DNA of 64,000 nt from contig NC_068937.1 in assembly GCF_016801865.2 (NCBI RefSeq), forward strand, positions 97,735,982 through 97,799,981. The letters are read 5' to 3'. Made by a program: the position numbers and the translations under genes. The notes below the pieces were generated by a model that ran no database searches, had not been told where the DNA came from, and worked only from the letters and a program-made list of their open reading frames with translations. Shown here in pieces: positions 45,705 through 55,668 of this stretch (the first letter of the stretch is position 1; each line of letters opens with the position of its first letter). Source of the DNA: Culex pipiens pallens (taxonomy: Eukaryota; Arthropoda; Insecta; Diptera; Culicidae).

Positions 45705-46540
45705 TTATGGGTAATTCTCCCGAACTCGCAAGAAATCGGAAAAAATTGCCTCGACCCCTCTTCGATTTGCATGAAACTTTGTCCTAAGGGGTAATTTTTT
45801 ACCCTGATCAGGAATCCCAGGTCCGTTTTTCGATATCTCGTGACGGAGGGCCGGTACGACCCCTTCCATTTTTGAATACTCGAAAAAAAAGACGAGTTTT
45901 TTCAATAATTTTTCACCTGAAATGGTGATGAGATGGAAGTTTGATGTCAAAATGACATTTATATAAAATTTAATTTTCCCGATTTAATTGCGTACTCAGA
46001 ATTCCGGAAAAAACGTATTTCTCATCAAAAAAATACAAAAAATACAGTGGACTCTCTCGTTGTCAATATTGAAGGGACCGTCGAGAGCGGGAGTTATCAA
46101 ATTATAGAATGAAAAATCAAAGCAATCTATTTGAAGGGACTGAAAAATTTATTGACAGCTGGAGCAATATTGATATCGAGAAGATCGACAGCCAGAGAGT
46201 CCACTGTAGTTTCAAAAATTCTGAAATTTATCGTTACTCGACTGTAAAAAAAATCTGGGGTATGAAATTAAATTGGACATTTTATGTACTTTTCAAATCT
46301 ACAATAACCCAGAAGAATCTTTTTTTCATTTAGAAAAAAAAATCATTTTCAAATTTAGTTTTTTTTTTTGTAACTTTGAAAGGTTATTTTTTAGAGAGTA
46401 GCAATGTTTTAGAAACTTTTAGAGCAAGCAATTACAAAAATGTTGATTTTTATACAAAAGAAGTTAGCGGTTAACCATTACAAGTTATGGCAATTTTACT
46501 AAAAAAAAAGTTTTGAGAAAGCGAAACCTGTAATTCTAGC
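45705..46540. mobile_element. GGTAATTCTC-family element, one arm and centre (copy A)
   Basis: Left edge gggtaattctcccgaactcg, then the block aatcccaggtccgtttttcgatatctcg (given in part) and the centre (taacccagaagaatc, ggttattttttagagagtag). No opposite arm is seen. A pogo-like MITE at 46045-46206 is inserted. The copy B relative is 62115-62780. Confidence 0.6.
46045..46206. mobile_element. TA-target MITE (pogo/Tigger-like ends), present only in copy A
   Basis: Ends CAGTGGACTCTCTCG and (reverse) CAGTGGACTCTCTGG, flanked by TA (46043-46044, 46207-46208). Copy B has the single TA empty site at 62450-62451 in acaaaaaatagtttcaaa. The CAGTnnACTCTC pattern resembles pogo/Tigger-group termini. 162 bp, non-coding. 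Confidence 0.93.
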
Positions 46541-46555
46541 AAAACAATGTGATTG

Positions 46556-47578
46556 CACAGAAAAAAATATGTAAATTTACACAGCACGTAATTGCCGTTT
46601 CTTATGTAAACTCACTCAAGGTTATGTTGAAATATAATGTAAAGAGCAAAAAGTCATGGGAATCACTCCGATGTAAATCTAAATCTAATGGAAACGTTGA
46701 GCACAGCAAAAAATCCGATGGTAAAATCGCATGAAAAAGCATGCACATCACCTTTGTGAGCAAAAGCATGTAATATTGTATGAGAAAACGTGTACAAAAG
46801 AGAAATGAATAAATTTTGCACACCCCAAAAATAACATCAATCTGGTGAGAGTCATATCCAGATTATCAAGTCCGCGCCCCAACCGTCTCGGTTATCTCAC
46901 CGTCTTGTAAATATTTTGTTCAACGCCGATGTAGCAGTAGGTTTCCCGTACGTCGTATACTGAATTAACTGTATACGATGTATGGGGAACGTACAGCTAC
47001 ATCGGTGTTTATCCAGCCAAATTCACAGCGGCAAGATAGCCGAGATGGTTGGGGCGCGGACTTGGTAATCTGGATATGACTCTTACCAGATTGATGTTAT
47101 TTTTGGGGTGTGCAAAATTTATTTATTTTTCTTTTGTACATACTTTTTGTGTACACGTTTTCTCATACAATATTACATGCTTTTGCCCACAAAGGTGATG
47201 TGCATGCTTTTGCATGCGATTTTACACAGATTTTTTTTACTGAATGAATGAATGATGAATTTCTACCCAGGTTCGGCTTCCTGTAAATTCTTATTTGATG
47301 TAAATCATATTTCCAATGTATTTCTGCCAAACATTGACTTCGAAACTATACAGAAAAAAAAACTCTGAATGTCACATCACTAATGTTGTAACACTTTTGC
47401 ACGTCATTATTCATTTGAATTTAAGTGCGGTGTGATGTAAATTTACAACAAATCATACGTATAAACATGATTTTACGTGTGATACATACGATTACATCGA
47501 ATCTTAAGTTTACATAAACCGAATTTAAATGTGATTCATAATGTTCGTGTCGAGTAAATTTACACGTTTTTTTCTGTG
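46556..47578. mobile_element. CACAGAAAAA-ended element (copy A), host to a palindrome
   Basis: Starts CACAGAAAAAAATATGTAAA and ends tttacacgtttttttctgtg. Both sides contain the palindromic word GTAAATTTAC. The copy B version (62797-63248) is about 450 bp because it lacks the palindrome at 46702-47243. Non-coding. Confidence 0.6.
46702..47243. mobile_element. Palindromic element with a tRNA-like block in each arm, only in copy A
   Basis: Arms 46702-46965 and about 46972-47232 are close reverse complements that meet in gtatactgaattaactgtatac. The left start CACAGCAAAAAATCCGATGG and the gcatgcttttgcatgcgatt words match the MITE family at 5111. Each arm carries a tRNA-like block (A box tagccgagatggttggggcg; B box degenerate, ctggatatgactct). 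Copy B has no such sequence at 62945, although the junction there (gagcatagaaactaaaatctg) is not a clean empty site. Confidence 0.78.
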
Positions 47579-47698
47579 TACCAGAATTAAAAATAATTAT
47601 ATTTGATTCTCTTTCTATCGCTCTCGTACCAGCACCATACCCACTGCCTGAGCTACGATCTGAACAAGTTGATGCTTTAGCCGCTCGTTTTCAAAACG

Positions 47699-47780
47699 CG
47701 AAGATGGCTCAGTCGGCAGCGGGTAGCAGCAGTAACACCGAACATCCTACCCGTCGTCCGTTCAATTCCGGTCCAGTGTA
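47699..47780 (+). pseudogene. tRNA-like stretch with good A and B boxes (copy A)
   Basis: The A box tggctcagtcggcagcgg and B box gttcaattccgg lie about 50 bp apart, with a gggtag/ctaccc stem between. It does not fold as a standard tRNA. Copy B retains the A box (63372) but has lost the next 78 bp or so. Could be the head of a SINE. Confidence 0.4.
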
Positions 47781-48052
47781 ATTCCACCTGCCAGTCGATG
47801 AGAAAGCTGTGCTATGAAATATCTTTTTATAAGAATTTCCTATTGCTGTCCGCTTCAATAATTTTAAAATAGAACATAGGCCACACCCTTTTCCTATTGC
47901 AATCCAAGTCGAGCTTCTCATTCCATTTGCCAATCCGAATTAGTTGATTTGACCCATTTGCCAATCAGATTCAAATTATTCCAATAAATCTAATGTAAAT
48001 TTCCAATGAATCGTATGTAAATATACATCATTTATTATGATACAATTTGGTA

Positions 48053-48164
48053 CCGTCACCAGGTGTGACCCTGGGTCTGGGGGTGAGATTGGGTCATACA
48101 AAAATGCAGAAATTTGGTATGACCCAATCTCATCCCCCAAACAAATTGTCAACCCTGATAACGG
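48053..48164. mobile_element. Small CCGTCA MITE (copy A)
   Basis: Starts CCGTCACCAGGTGTGACCCT and ends caaccctgataacgg, flanked by TA. The interior gggtcatac/gtatgaccc forms a hairpin. The copy B version is 63637-63749, with a mutated left TA and an expanded G tract. Confidence 0.78.
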
Positions 48165-48405
48165 TACATAATGAATAATGTAAATTTGAAGGAATATTTT
48201 GGGCCAATGTTGAAGTGTAAACAAAGAGTTTATCCTGCTCATTCCTAATGTAAACATCAACTGACGTGAGCAGGATAGACTCTTTATTTGAATGCTAGAG
48301 CACTACACAATATCAATAACATTTGAACACTTGTTAACTCTGAATTAACTCTATGTTTAGAGTTGATCTTCTGCAACAAATCTCAATTTGATCCTGCACC
48401 CTCAA

Positions 48406-49719
48406 GCTCAATAAACATGAATCACTCTCCGGACAAAACGTTCCCTCTACATCTCTCTTTCGGAGACAATAACAGGCATGGAGATGAAAAGTCCCCCAGG
48501 GGTGGTGTGGGTTGTTGAAAGGATTACCTGACAAGGACAATCTGGCGCGCCCTCCAACTATGTTTCGTCGCCAGCGCATTCTCGCTGTAAATCCCGACAA
48601 CTATTAAGGGTCCACCACCGTGTAGGTGTACATCTCACGTGGCGACACAATCGCCGAACACAAACAACAGGTCCTGCCTTTTTGAGATTAAAAAAAAACT
48701 ACTGTAGTCTAGCTTCAGTGGGTGGTGTTTATCTTTTAAGGGAGAAGGTAACGAAGGTTGCGATTACGGTGAAAATTTTGTTTGGAACAAGCTTAGGAAA
48801 TGTTATAAAAAAGGATAGGGCGATTTAGACGGTAAAGGTGTTTCCTGTTGTGAACAATTAAGAGGATTTGCTGGAGTACTCTCGGAAGCTGGTAACAATG
48901 AAGCAATGTAGCAAAAGTCGAAATAACTTTGGCTACCTTTGAAACATGTTGAATGACTTTCAATTGTTTATACTTTATAAATAACTTATTTAAGAAATTT
49001 CCACAATATTACACCCTTTGATAAAGAGTTCCAATAACTTATCCAGTAATCAGCTAACGAAAACCCTCCGTCGAGTGTCATCAATTTTCAAATTAGCTTT
49101 CACCTATCCTCAGCAACAAAAAAAATCCGTTAAAACTTTTCCGCTAGTCATCCCAATTTTTAACTCTCACTCATTCTCGAACCCAGACTTTTCCCAGAGT
49201 TGCAAATAATTTGCCTAGGAGCTGTAAAATTATGCGAAAACTTGTTGCCACGACACGATGGATTGAATTTCGCTTACTCATTCGCTTTGCACCCTCCTCC
49301 CAATTTTCCCACACCCAACCAAAATGGAAATTTCATGGATTATATGAACAAATCTCGGAGCACTGACTTGCTGCAGATTATATAACCAGTGTGTGTGTGG
49401 TAAAAGTTATGCTCACACTCATTTGCCATTCGGTTATACCGGGAAGAAGCCCAAACTTTTTAGTGTAATTAAAAAGTGGTACAAGTTGTGTTACCTCGTT
49501 AGTGCTTGACAAGCAGGAGGTTGGTTTGGTTTGGATTTTTGAATTTTAGGAAATTTATTTACTAGAAAACGTAAAATGAAACTGTTGCAACTGGAATTAC
49601 GCATATTGAATTAGGTAAACAGAGTTTAAAACTTATTTATTGTTTATTAAGCGCGAGTCCACGAACAAATCATACCCATCTCTCATCGACCTCACCAATC
49701 TGCCTGACATTTTCAGGGG
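48406..49719. other. Mostly non-repetitive intron segment
   Basis: The stretch 48400-48720 is GC-richer (ggcgcgccctccaactatgt near 48543). The rest is AT-rich with pyrimidine-rich blocks near 49240-49330. No motif-bearing ORF and no paired splice sites in a compatible phase. No gene supported. Confidence 0.3.
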
Positions 49720-50180
49720 TTGTATGTACATATAAAACTAGCATCTGGCCAAAATATGAGCACTCTAGGTCAGCGGGAAGTGGGGCTAATCGGGACTCAA
49801 AGTTTTATGGTTCAAAAACTTAGGCAAAATTCCAATAAATTTAAAAATTCAAATTGCATCTGCAAGAGCTTAGAAAATGCAACAAAATGCAGGGTAAAAC
49901 ATCTCAATCGGTTAAATCTTATGCAAGTTCTTGGCATTTTAAAAGTCATTTTTGAAATTCACATAAAAAAGTGTTCCCTCCAGATATCAACTCGATTCGA
50001 CCTGGAGCTTGTAGGGGACATCTGGGACTACCATCTCAGATTGATAACGCTTTGGGTAAGGGAGTTTAACACATAGAATAGACTCTTTTTCTTGCAGTGA
50101 ATTTTTTTTTTGAAGATCAAATTTTCCGGTGATAATTTTATCATATCCGTGTTCCTGAGTCAATTTCACAATCGAAACAT

Positions 50181-50250
50181 GCAGGGCTGCGGAGTCGGGT
50201 TATATTTCAAACGACTATCAGCTCCAACCGACTCCGACTCAACACCCACT
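50181..50250. mobile_element. Truncated hAT-type MITE end
   Basis: CAGGGCTGCGGAGTCGGG followed within 50 bp by caaccgactccgactcaac. CAGGGCTGCGGAGTCGG is a hAT-like terminus I recall from mosquito MITEs. No opposite end or target duplication. Confidence 0.45.
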
Positions 50251-51867
50251 CAGTATAAAGAATATTTATTAAGGAATTACATACATGTAAATCGTCAAAA
50301 ATGTCTAAGGTTGATATGAGTACACATTTAAACTTTTTTTTAAATCTGTTTTCAGGGCATTAAAATTTACATTTTCATCTACTGACAGGGATACCTTTTG
50401 GCTCGATTCCTCAGGCAAAAATAAGTATAAATGTGCCAATTTTGAGCCAAAACGGTTTTGGATCGTTAAAGTTGGTGAAAAAATCTTTGAATACAAAAAC
50501 GTCTCCTTTAAATCACTAATAACTCATCAGGGAAGAAGAATCTACACTTGACAATGATACGTCACATTCAACGGCACCTTAAGGCGGAAGTTATATACGT
50601 TTGCGAATTTTCTCATACAAAATTAAACGATCATGTCAGGGTCAGAGTGGTATACACCAAAGAGATTTTGCAGCAAAGTTAAAAGACATATGTCGCATTG
50701 AGTGTAATATGGCTGTATGGAAAAAAATAAAGTTGTCCAAATTTAGTGAGCACAGCAATTTTTCAGTTCATTTTGGGGTCCTAAACAACTCCTCAAAGTT
50801 TGGGATCGATTGGTTAAGTCCTCACTTTGCACAAAGCGAGTCAATTATGTATGGGAATTAGTATGGGGAAAACCTTTTTTTCGATTTTGATATTTGAAAA
50901 ATCCACGTTTCACGCTATATTAGAACCAGATTAATATTAGGGTGCTCTGGAATGTGCTCTACAACTTACCCGAAGAGAGTATGTGCTAGCTTGGTCCTAT
51001 ACAAAGATACAGCGTGTTCAAAACTCGTCTAAATCGTGTTTTTTGCTCGAAAATCACATTTTAGACGAGTTTTGAGGACGCTGTATCTTTTTATACATTT
51101 TTATGCTTATCTTATCTTTTCAACATTTTTAATAAAACTTATGCCAGATTACGATAAGAAAAAATATGTCCAACATTTTGGTGTACAGCTTTCCAATATT
51201 TGTTTAATTTTTCTATGAGTAAACTGTAAATTTAGAAAAAAGATAGTAATTTTTACTATTTGGTAAGAAAATCTGTCAAAAATCAATAAAAATTGTTGAA
51301 TATACGTAATCACATCTGTAATCAACTATATAACTGTTTATTTCATTGATATTCACGGGGAAACTTTTTTTTTGTGTTCCAAAACATGTTTTTTTAAAGA
51401 AAGAGTTGACAAATTTTAGCGCGCCCAAAATTTGATGTTCAGCTAAAAAAAACCGGGCGAAAGGCATACGATTTTAGGCAAGTTAACTCATTTTGACGCC
51501 ACCTACATTTGAAACACAGATGCGCTGCAAAACCTCAATTTTTTCTAATTATTCTATGACAGTAATTTCAAGTTAAGTTTATTCAAGTTAAGTAATTTTA
51601 ACTATTTGGCAAGAAAGTTTTTCAAAAATCAATAAAAAATTGGTGCTTCAAAACATTTTTTAAAGTAAAAGTTCATAATTTTTGCGCTCTTGAAATTTGA
51701 TGAGCCGGCAAAAGGCATGCTATGTTAGGCAAATAACCTCATAAGTAGCGCCGCCTACATTTCAAACACAGTCAAACAACGCTGCAAAACCTCAATCAAA
51801 ATGTAAAAAAAACAACAAATTTCTTTCAAGCGTTTATTGTTTCTTGTCGTTTATCCTTTCTTATCTT

Positions 51868-51945
51868 CATCGGTCTGATGGCCGAGCGGGTTAAAGCGAC
51901 AGTCCTTACTGTTGGTGCTGGGTTTGAATCCCGTCACTAACAACT
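51868..51945 (+). pseudogene. tRNA-like block of the CACAGC MITE family, truncated element
   Basis: Same A box (tggccgagcgggttaaagcg) and B box (gggtttgaatccc) as the blocks at 5224, 5977 and 60616. It is followed by the family's right flank (gacgaaggtgatgtgcatac, to about 52028). The CACAGC ends are missing. Confidence 0.6.
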
Positions 51946-52289
51946 TTTTTATTGTATTCAACAAAATTTAACATGCAGTGGGTGACTTTTTGACGAAGGT
52001 GATGTGCATACTTTTGCATGCGACATTAATTAAACAAGATTAATGCAAAACAAAATAATAAAATCTAAAGTAAAAACATATTCAAACGAGAGAAGTTCAG
52101 TTTTTCGTAAAACAAAAATTGCTCAAAATTAGATGACCTCATGAACACGAGAAAAATACCGAAAAACTGAAAAAATGGACTTATTGTAATTGCTAAACAT
52201 GCAAATAATATTGAAACATTTCATAAACTTTGAAAAAAAAAACAGCGACCTTATCTAAGAGCAATTCCATTTCAAATAGGGAATCGGTT

Positions 52290-53402
52290 GTACCCGACCC
52301 TCTACGCTTATATAAGCCATTTTTGTGAATATGGAGCCAGTTACACTCGATAATGACATTTAAGAAGGGCGTAAGTGTTTTAAATATTTTTGTGTTTCGT
52401 AATTTAAATATTGCTGTATCTCGAAGCCGTTGCATCGTATCAAAAAGTGGTCAAAGACAAACTTGTAGGAAATTTGACGGGCTTTCCGAAAAAATACACT
52501 GAAAGAAAAAAACAATCAACTTTTATGAGATTTTTTGATTTTTATGTTTAAAAGTCAAATTTGAGGGTGAGCCCACGATTTTTTTTCGTTCAAAATTTTT
52601 GTGAAAATAGCCTAAGATGTTACAAAAAGACTCACGCAAAATGCAGGACGGAGCAACGCACCTAAAAAAATACAAAAATCATTTACTGAAACTGTTTTTT
52701 TCAAAAGTGCTCTAAACATCCAAATTTTCAAAATCCGAACACGAGAGTCGATTCTCCAGACAATTTTACATAAAATTCTCCATATTGACCATTGTCCTAA
52801 GTCCAATCCTTGTGAAGTTACAGTGGTTTTAAAAATAAAAATGTTGAAAAAATAGGGTTTTTGATGGGTTTTCGCAATTTCTATATGACAGACTTGATTT
52901 TTTAGTCTCGAAAATATTTTTACCGAAAAGCTCGTGCAATTTCCCATAAGTTTGTCTTTGACCACATTTCAATTGGATGAATGTGCTAACAGATATAAGC
53001 TAATTACATTGCTCATAACTGAAAACATAATATTTTTTCAGAGTAGTATAGTAACCTGGATAGTAAATTAGCTTATATCTGTAAGCCCATACATCCAATT
53101 TTTAACGAAAAAAAAATCGTGGGCTATCCTTCAAATTTGACTTTTAAACTTATAAATCAAAAAATCTCATAAAAGTGGAGTGTTTTTTTTCCTTCATTGT
53201 ATTTTTTTCGGAAAGCCCGTCAAATTTCCTACAAGTTTATCTTTGACCACTTTTTGATACGATGCAACGGCTTCGAGATACAGCAATATTTAAATTACGA
53301 AATACAAAAATATTTAAAACACTTACGCCCTTCTCAAATGTCATTATCGAGTGTAACTGGCTCCATATACACAAAAATAGCTTATATAAGCGTAGAATAA
53401 CA
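52290..53402. repeat. Inverted repeat with 0.3-kb arms
   Basis: Left arm 52290-52592 and right arm 53098-53402 share, in opposite orientation, acgcttatataagcca, ttacactcgataatgacatt, tgctgtatctcgaagccgtt and gggctttccgaaaaaatac. The 0.5-kb loop contains a second small palindrome (taacagatataagctaatta at 52988 and its complement near 53070), which is related to text at 14060-14110 and 14800. A single arm occurs at 35395-35710. ORFs are repeat translations. Confidence 0.78.
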
Positions 53403-53559
53403 TGTCTACAAAGTTTCATTGAAATCGGAGAAGGTCGAGAAAAAAGTACCCTACAAAATTCCTGTTTTGGGCTGGAATTGCTCCTAAAAAAAAAACAAAG
53501 TGATGATGAAATCAAAAAAACTAAGTCAGATAAGGTCAGAATCTGTATTTTTTAGCGCA

Positions 53560-55060
53560 GTAATAAACATGTTTGAAAACAAGCAGAAGAGAGTTAAATA
53601 TAGTCCGATAGTCACAAAGTCCAAAATCGACCAACTTTCAAATCAATGTTGAAAAGTAACTCGTAAACCACCTGAGGCATTGGCACTCAATCTTCTACAG
53701 GATACGATTCGATTCCACTCCTGGCTTGATTGTGGATGCTTTGAAAACGAAAAAATAGTCATTTCATCGTTCTAAAACCTTCCGAAACGAAGTATCTTGG
53801 ACAGGGAACAAAAGTGAAACAGGTTCCATTTCAATTTAGTCAGTCTCACCAGATAAAGAAAGAGTACGGAATGGCCTAACTAATTCACTTTTTGGAGATA
53901 AGTTTTTGATACTTTGGGCAACATTTACCCACAAAGATTGTTCTGTTGGATTTCTGCAGAAACTCAGTAGGTTTTGCAAAAACAAATTTTGTTCTGTTTT
54001 CAACAGAATTCTACCAAACAATGAATTCAAAACTTAGTGTGTAAATTTATGCAATTTAAATATTTGATAAATGTGACAAACGAAAAAAAAATCCTTTACT
54101 TCCACAGACTAACAAATCTTTAAATTCTTCTTTTACAAAGACCGTCAAGAATCCAGAAAACCCCTAGAACTTCCCCATTTTATTACCCAACCACACTTTG
54201 AGGAGAAAAAAGAAACCGACTTTCCATATTTTCCCATCAGGCCCACCATCAGATTCCGGTTGATGGAAGGACCAGACCTTCCTATTCCTACCGAAAAAAG
54301 AAGTAAACGAAAAAGGACACCAAACCGAACCGACGACGAGTCACATAAAATTCATTGCTATACTGTCCTATAAACGGTCCCCAGTTACGGTTGGATAGGG
54401 AAACGGGAGTAGGAGGAGGGTCCCTTCTTTAATTTAAAAGCAACAGCAGCTCGGCCCAGCCCCGAATCTGCCATGTCGTATAGTGAATTTCGTCGGTACG
54501 GGACTGCGACAATGTCAGAAAATCGAGATTGGTACCGGTGATGTTGAAGAAGGGTATGATAAAGTTGGTTTTACTTGCTTGAAATGTATTGAGGTTGAAG
54601 AATTACAGGCCGATTTTTGAACATTTTAAGTAAATTTTAATGAATTGATTTTAAATATTTGAAAAAAAAAATCTGACCTTTAACACAATTCATTGCTTTG
54701 AATTTGATTCCATCTGAACCGACTGAATCCATATTTCGGTTGTTTGAATTCGAGCACAAACTTTCCACGGGCACGACAAACTAATTTGGATTGTGTGTTT
54801 CTTTGGAAAATTGTCCCACGGCTGCCACAGTTGCAAAAATGACTTCATTTAGCCTACGGAGCTCAGCGCAAAACGTGAAATCATCAACCGGGATGTTGCA
54901 TAATTAGAAACAGGGATAATTTGGGGAAGGCAAAAAGCTGATAGCAGTTCGATTTCTAGATTGGAATCTTTGATTTGGAAAGTTGGGTCGATTTCCGGTT
55001 TTGATTAGTTTACCGAAGTTTGCTGAAGAACAAGTAGTTAACTTGATATAAGTATTTCAT
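53560..55060. other. Mostly non-repetitive intron segment
   Basis: The block 54170-54560 has even base composition and no repeat relatives here (ggtccccagttacggttgga near 54376; agctcggcccagccccgaat near 54450). No motif-bearing frame and no phase-compatible splice pair found. Candidate conserved non-coding DNA. Confidence 0.3.
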
Positions 55061-55067
55061 TAATTAT

Positions 55068-55155
55068 AAAAACTAAAAACTAAAAACTAAAAACTAAAAA
55101 CTAAAAACTAAAAACTAAAAACTAAAAACTAAAAACTAAAAACTAAAAACTAAAA
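55068..55155. repeat. (AAAAACT)n heptanucleotide array
   Basis: About twelve near-perfect copies of a 7-bp unit, passing directly into the GACTTGA array to the right. Confidence 0.93.
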
Positions 55156-55160
55156 CTAAA

Positions 55161-55624
55161 GACTTGAGACTTGAGACTTGAGACTTGAGACTTGAGACTT
55201 GAGACTTGAGACTTGAGACTTGAGACTTGAGACTTGAGACTTGAGACTTGAGACTTGAGACTTGAGACTTGAGACTTGAGACTTGAGACTTGAGACTTGA
55301 GACTTGAGACTTGAGACTTGAGACTTGAGACTTGAGACTTGAGACTTGAGACTTGAGACTTGAGACTTGAGACTTGAGACTTGAGACTTGAGACTTGAGA
55401 CTTGAGACTTGAGACTTGAGACTTGAGACTTGAGACTTGAGACTTGAGACTTGAGACTTGAGACTTGAGACTTGAGACTTGAGACTTGAGACTTGAGACT
55501 TGAGACTTGAGACTTGAGACTTGAGACTTGAGACTTGAGACTTGAGAATTGAGCCTTGAGAATTGAGACATGAGACTTGAGACTTGAGACTTGAGACTTG
55601 AGACATGAGACTTGAGACATGAGA
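55161..55624. repeat. (GACTTGA)n heptanucleotide satellite, about 66 copies
   Basis: Nearly perfect 7-bp repeats over about 460 bp. Variants (gaattgagcc, gacatga, gacttaa) are confined to the right 80 bp, so the left part is most recently homogenised. Because 7 is not divisible by 3, all three minus-strand frames stay open and give the same heptapeptide register (SLKSQVS). The ORFs of up to 218 codons are therefore products of the array, not genes. Confidence 0.97.
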
Positions 55625-55668
55625 CTTAAGACATAAAATTAGTGAATTGTTCAATTTTATATAGACAG

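Larger units (their letters stand above)
41158..48405. repeat. Large duplicated block, copy A
   Basis: Matches 58543-64000 in the same orientation, from aatcaactgtgaactgagga to cctgcaccctcaa, where the window ends. The first several hundred bases look identical; later parts show a few substitutions. Visible differences: A has extra elements at 43809-44839, 46045-46206 and 46702-47243, plus segments of about 57, 445, 20 and 78 bp that B lacks. B has extra elements at 59597-59830 and 60439-60802. These account for nearly all of the 1.79-kb length difference. Confidence 0.95.
49720..52200. other. Degraded repeat region
   Basis: Contains a truncated hAT-type end (50181 on), text related to the 55669 element (near 50755-50875: tttggggtcctaaacaactc, tttgcacaaagcgagtcaat), an internal near-direct repeat (about 51240-51540 against 51600-51790, both with ttgatgttc/ttgatgagc and cgccacctacattt-like phrases) and a tRNA-like block at 51868. 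No gene. Confidence 0.45.
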
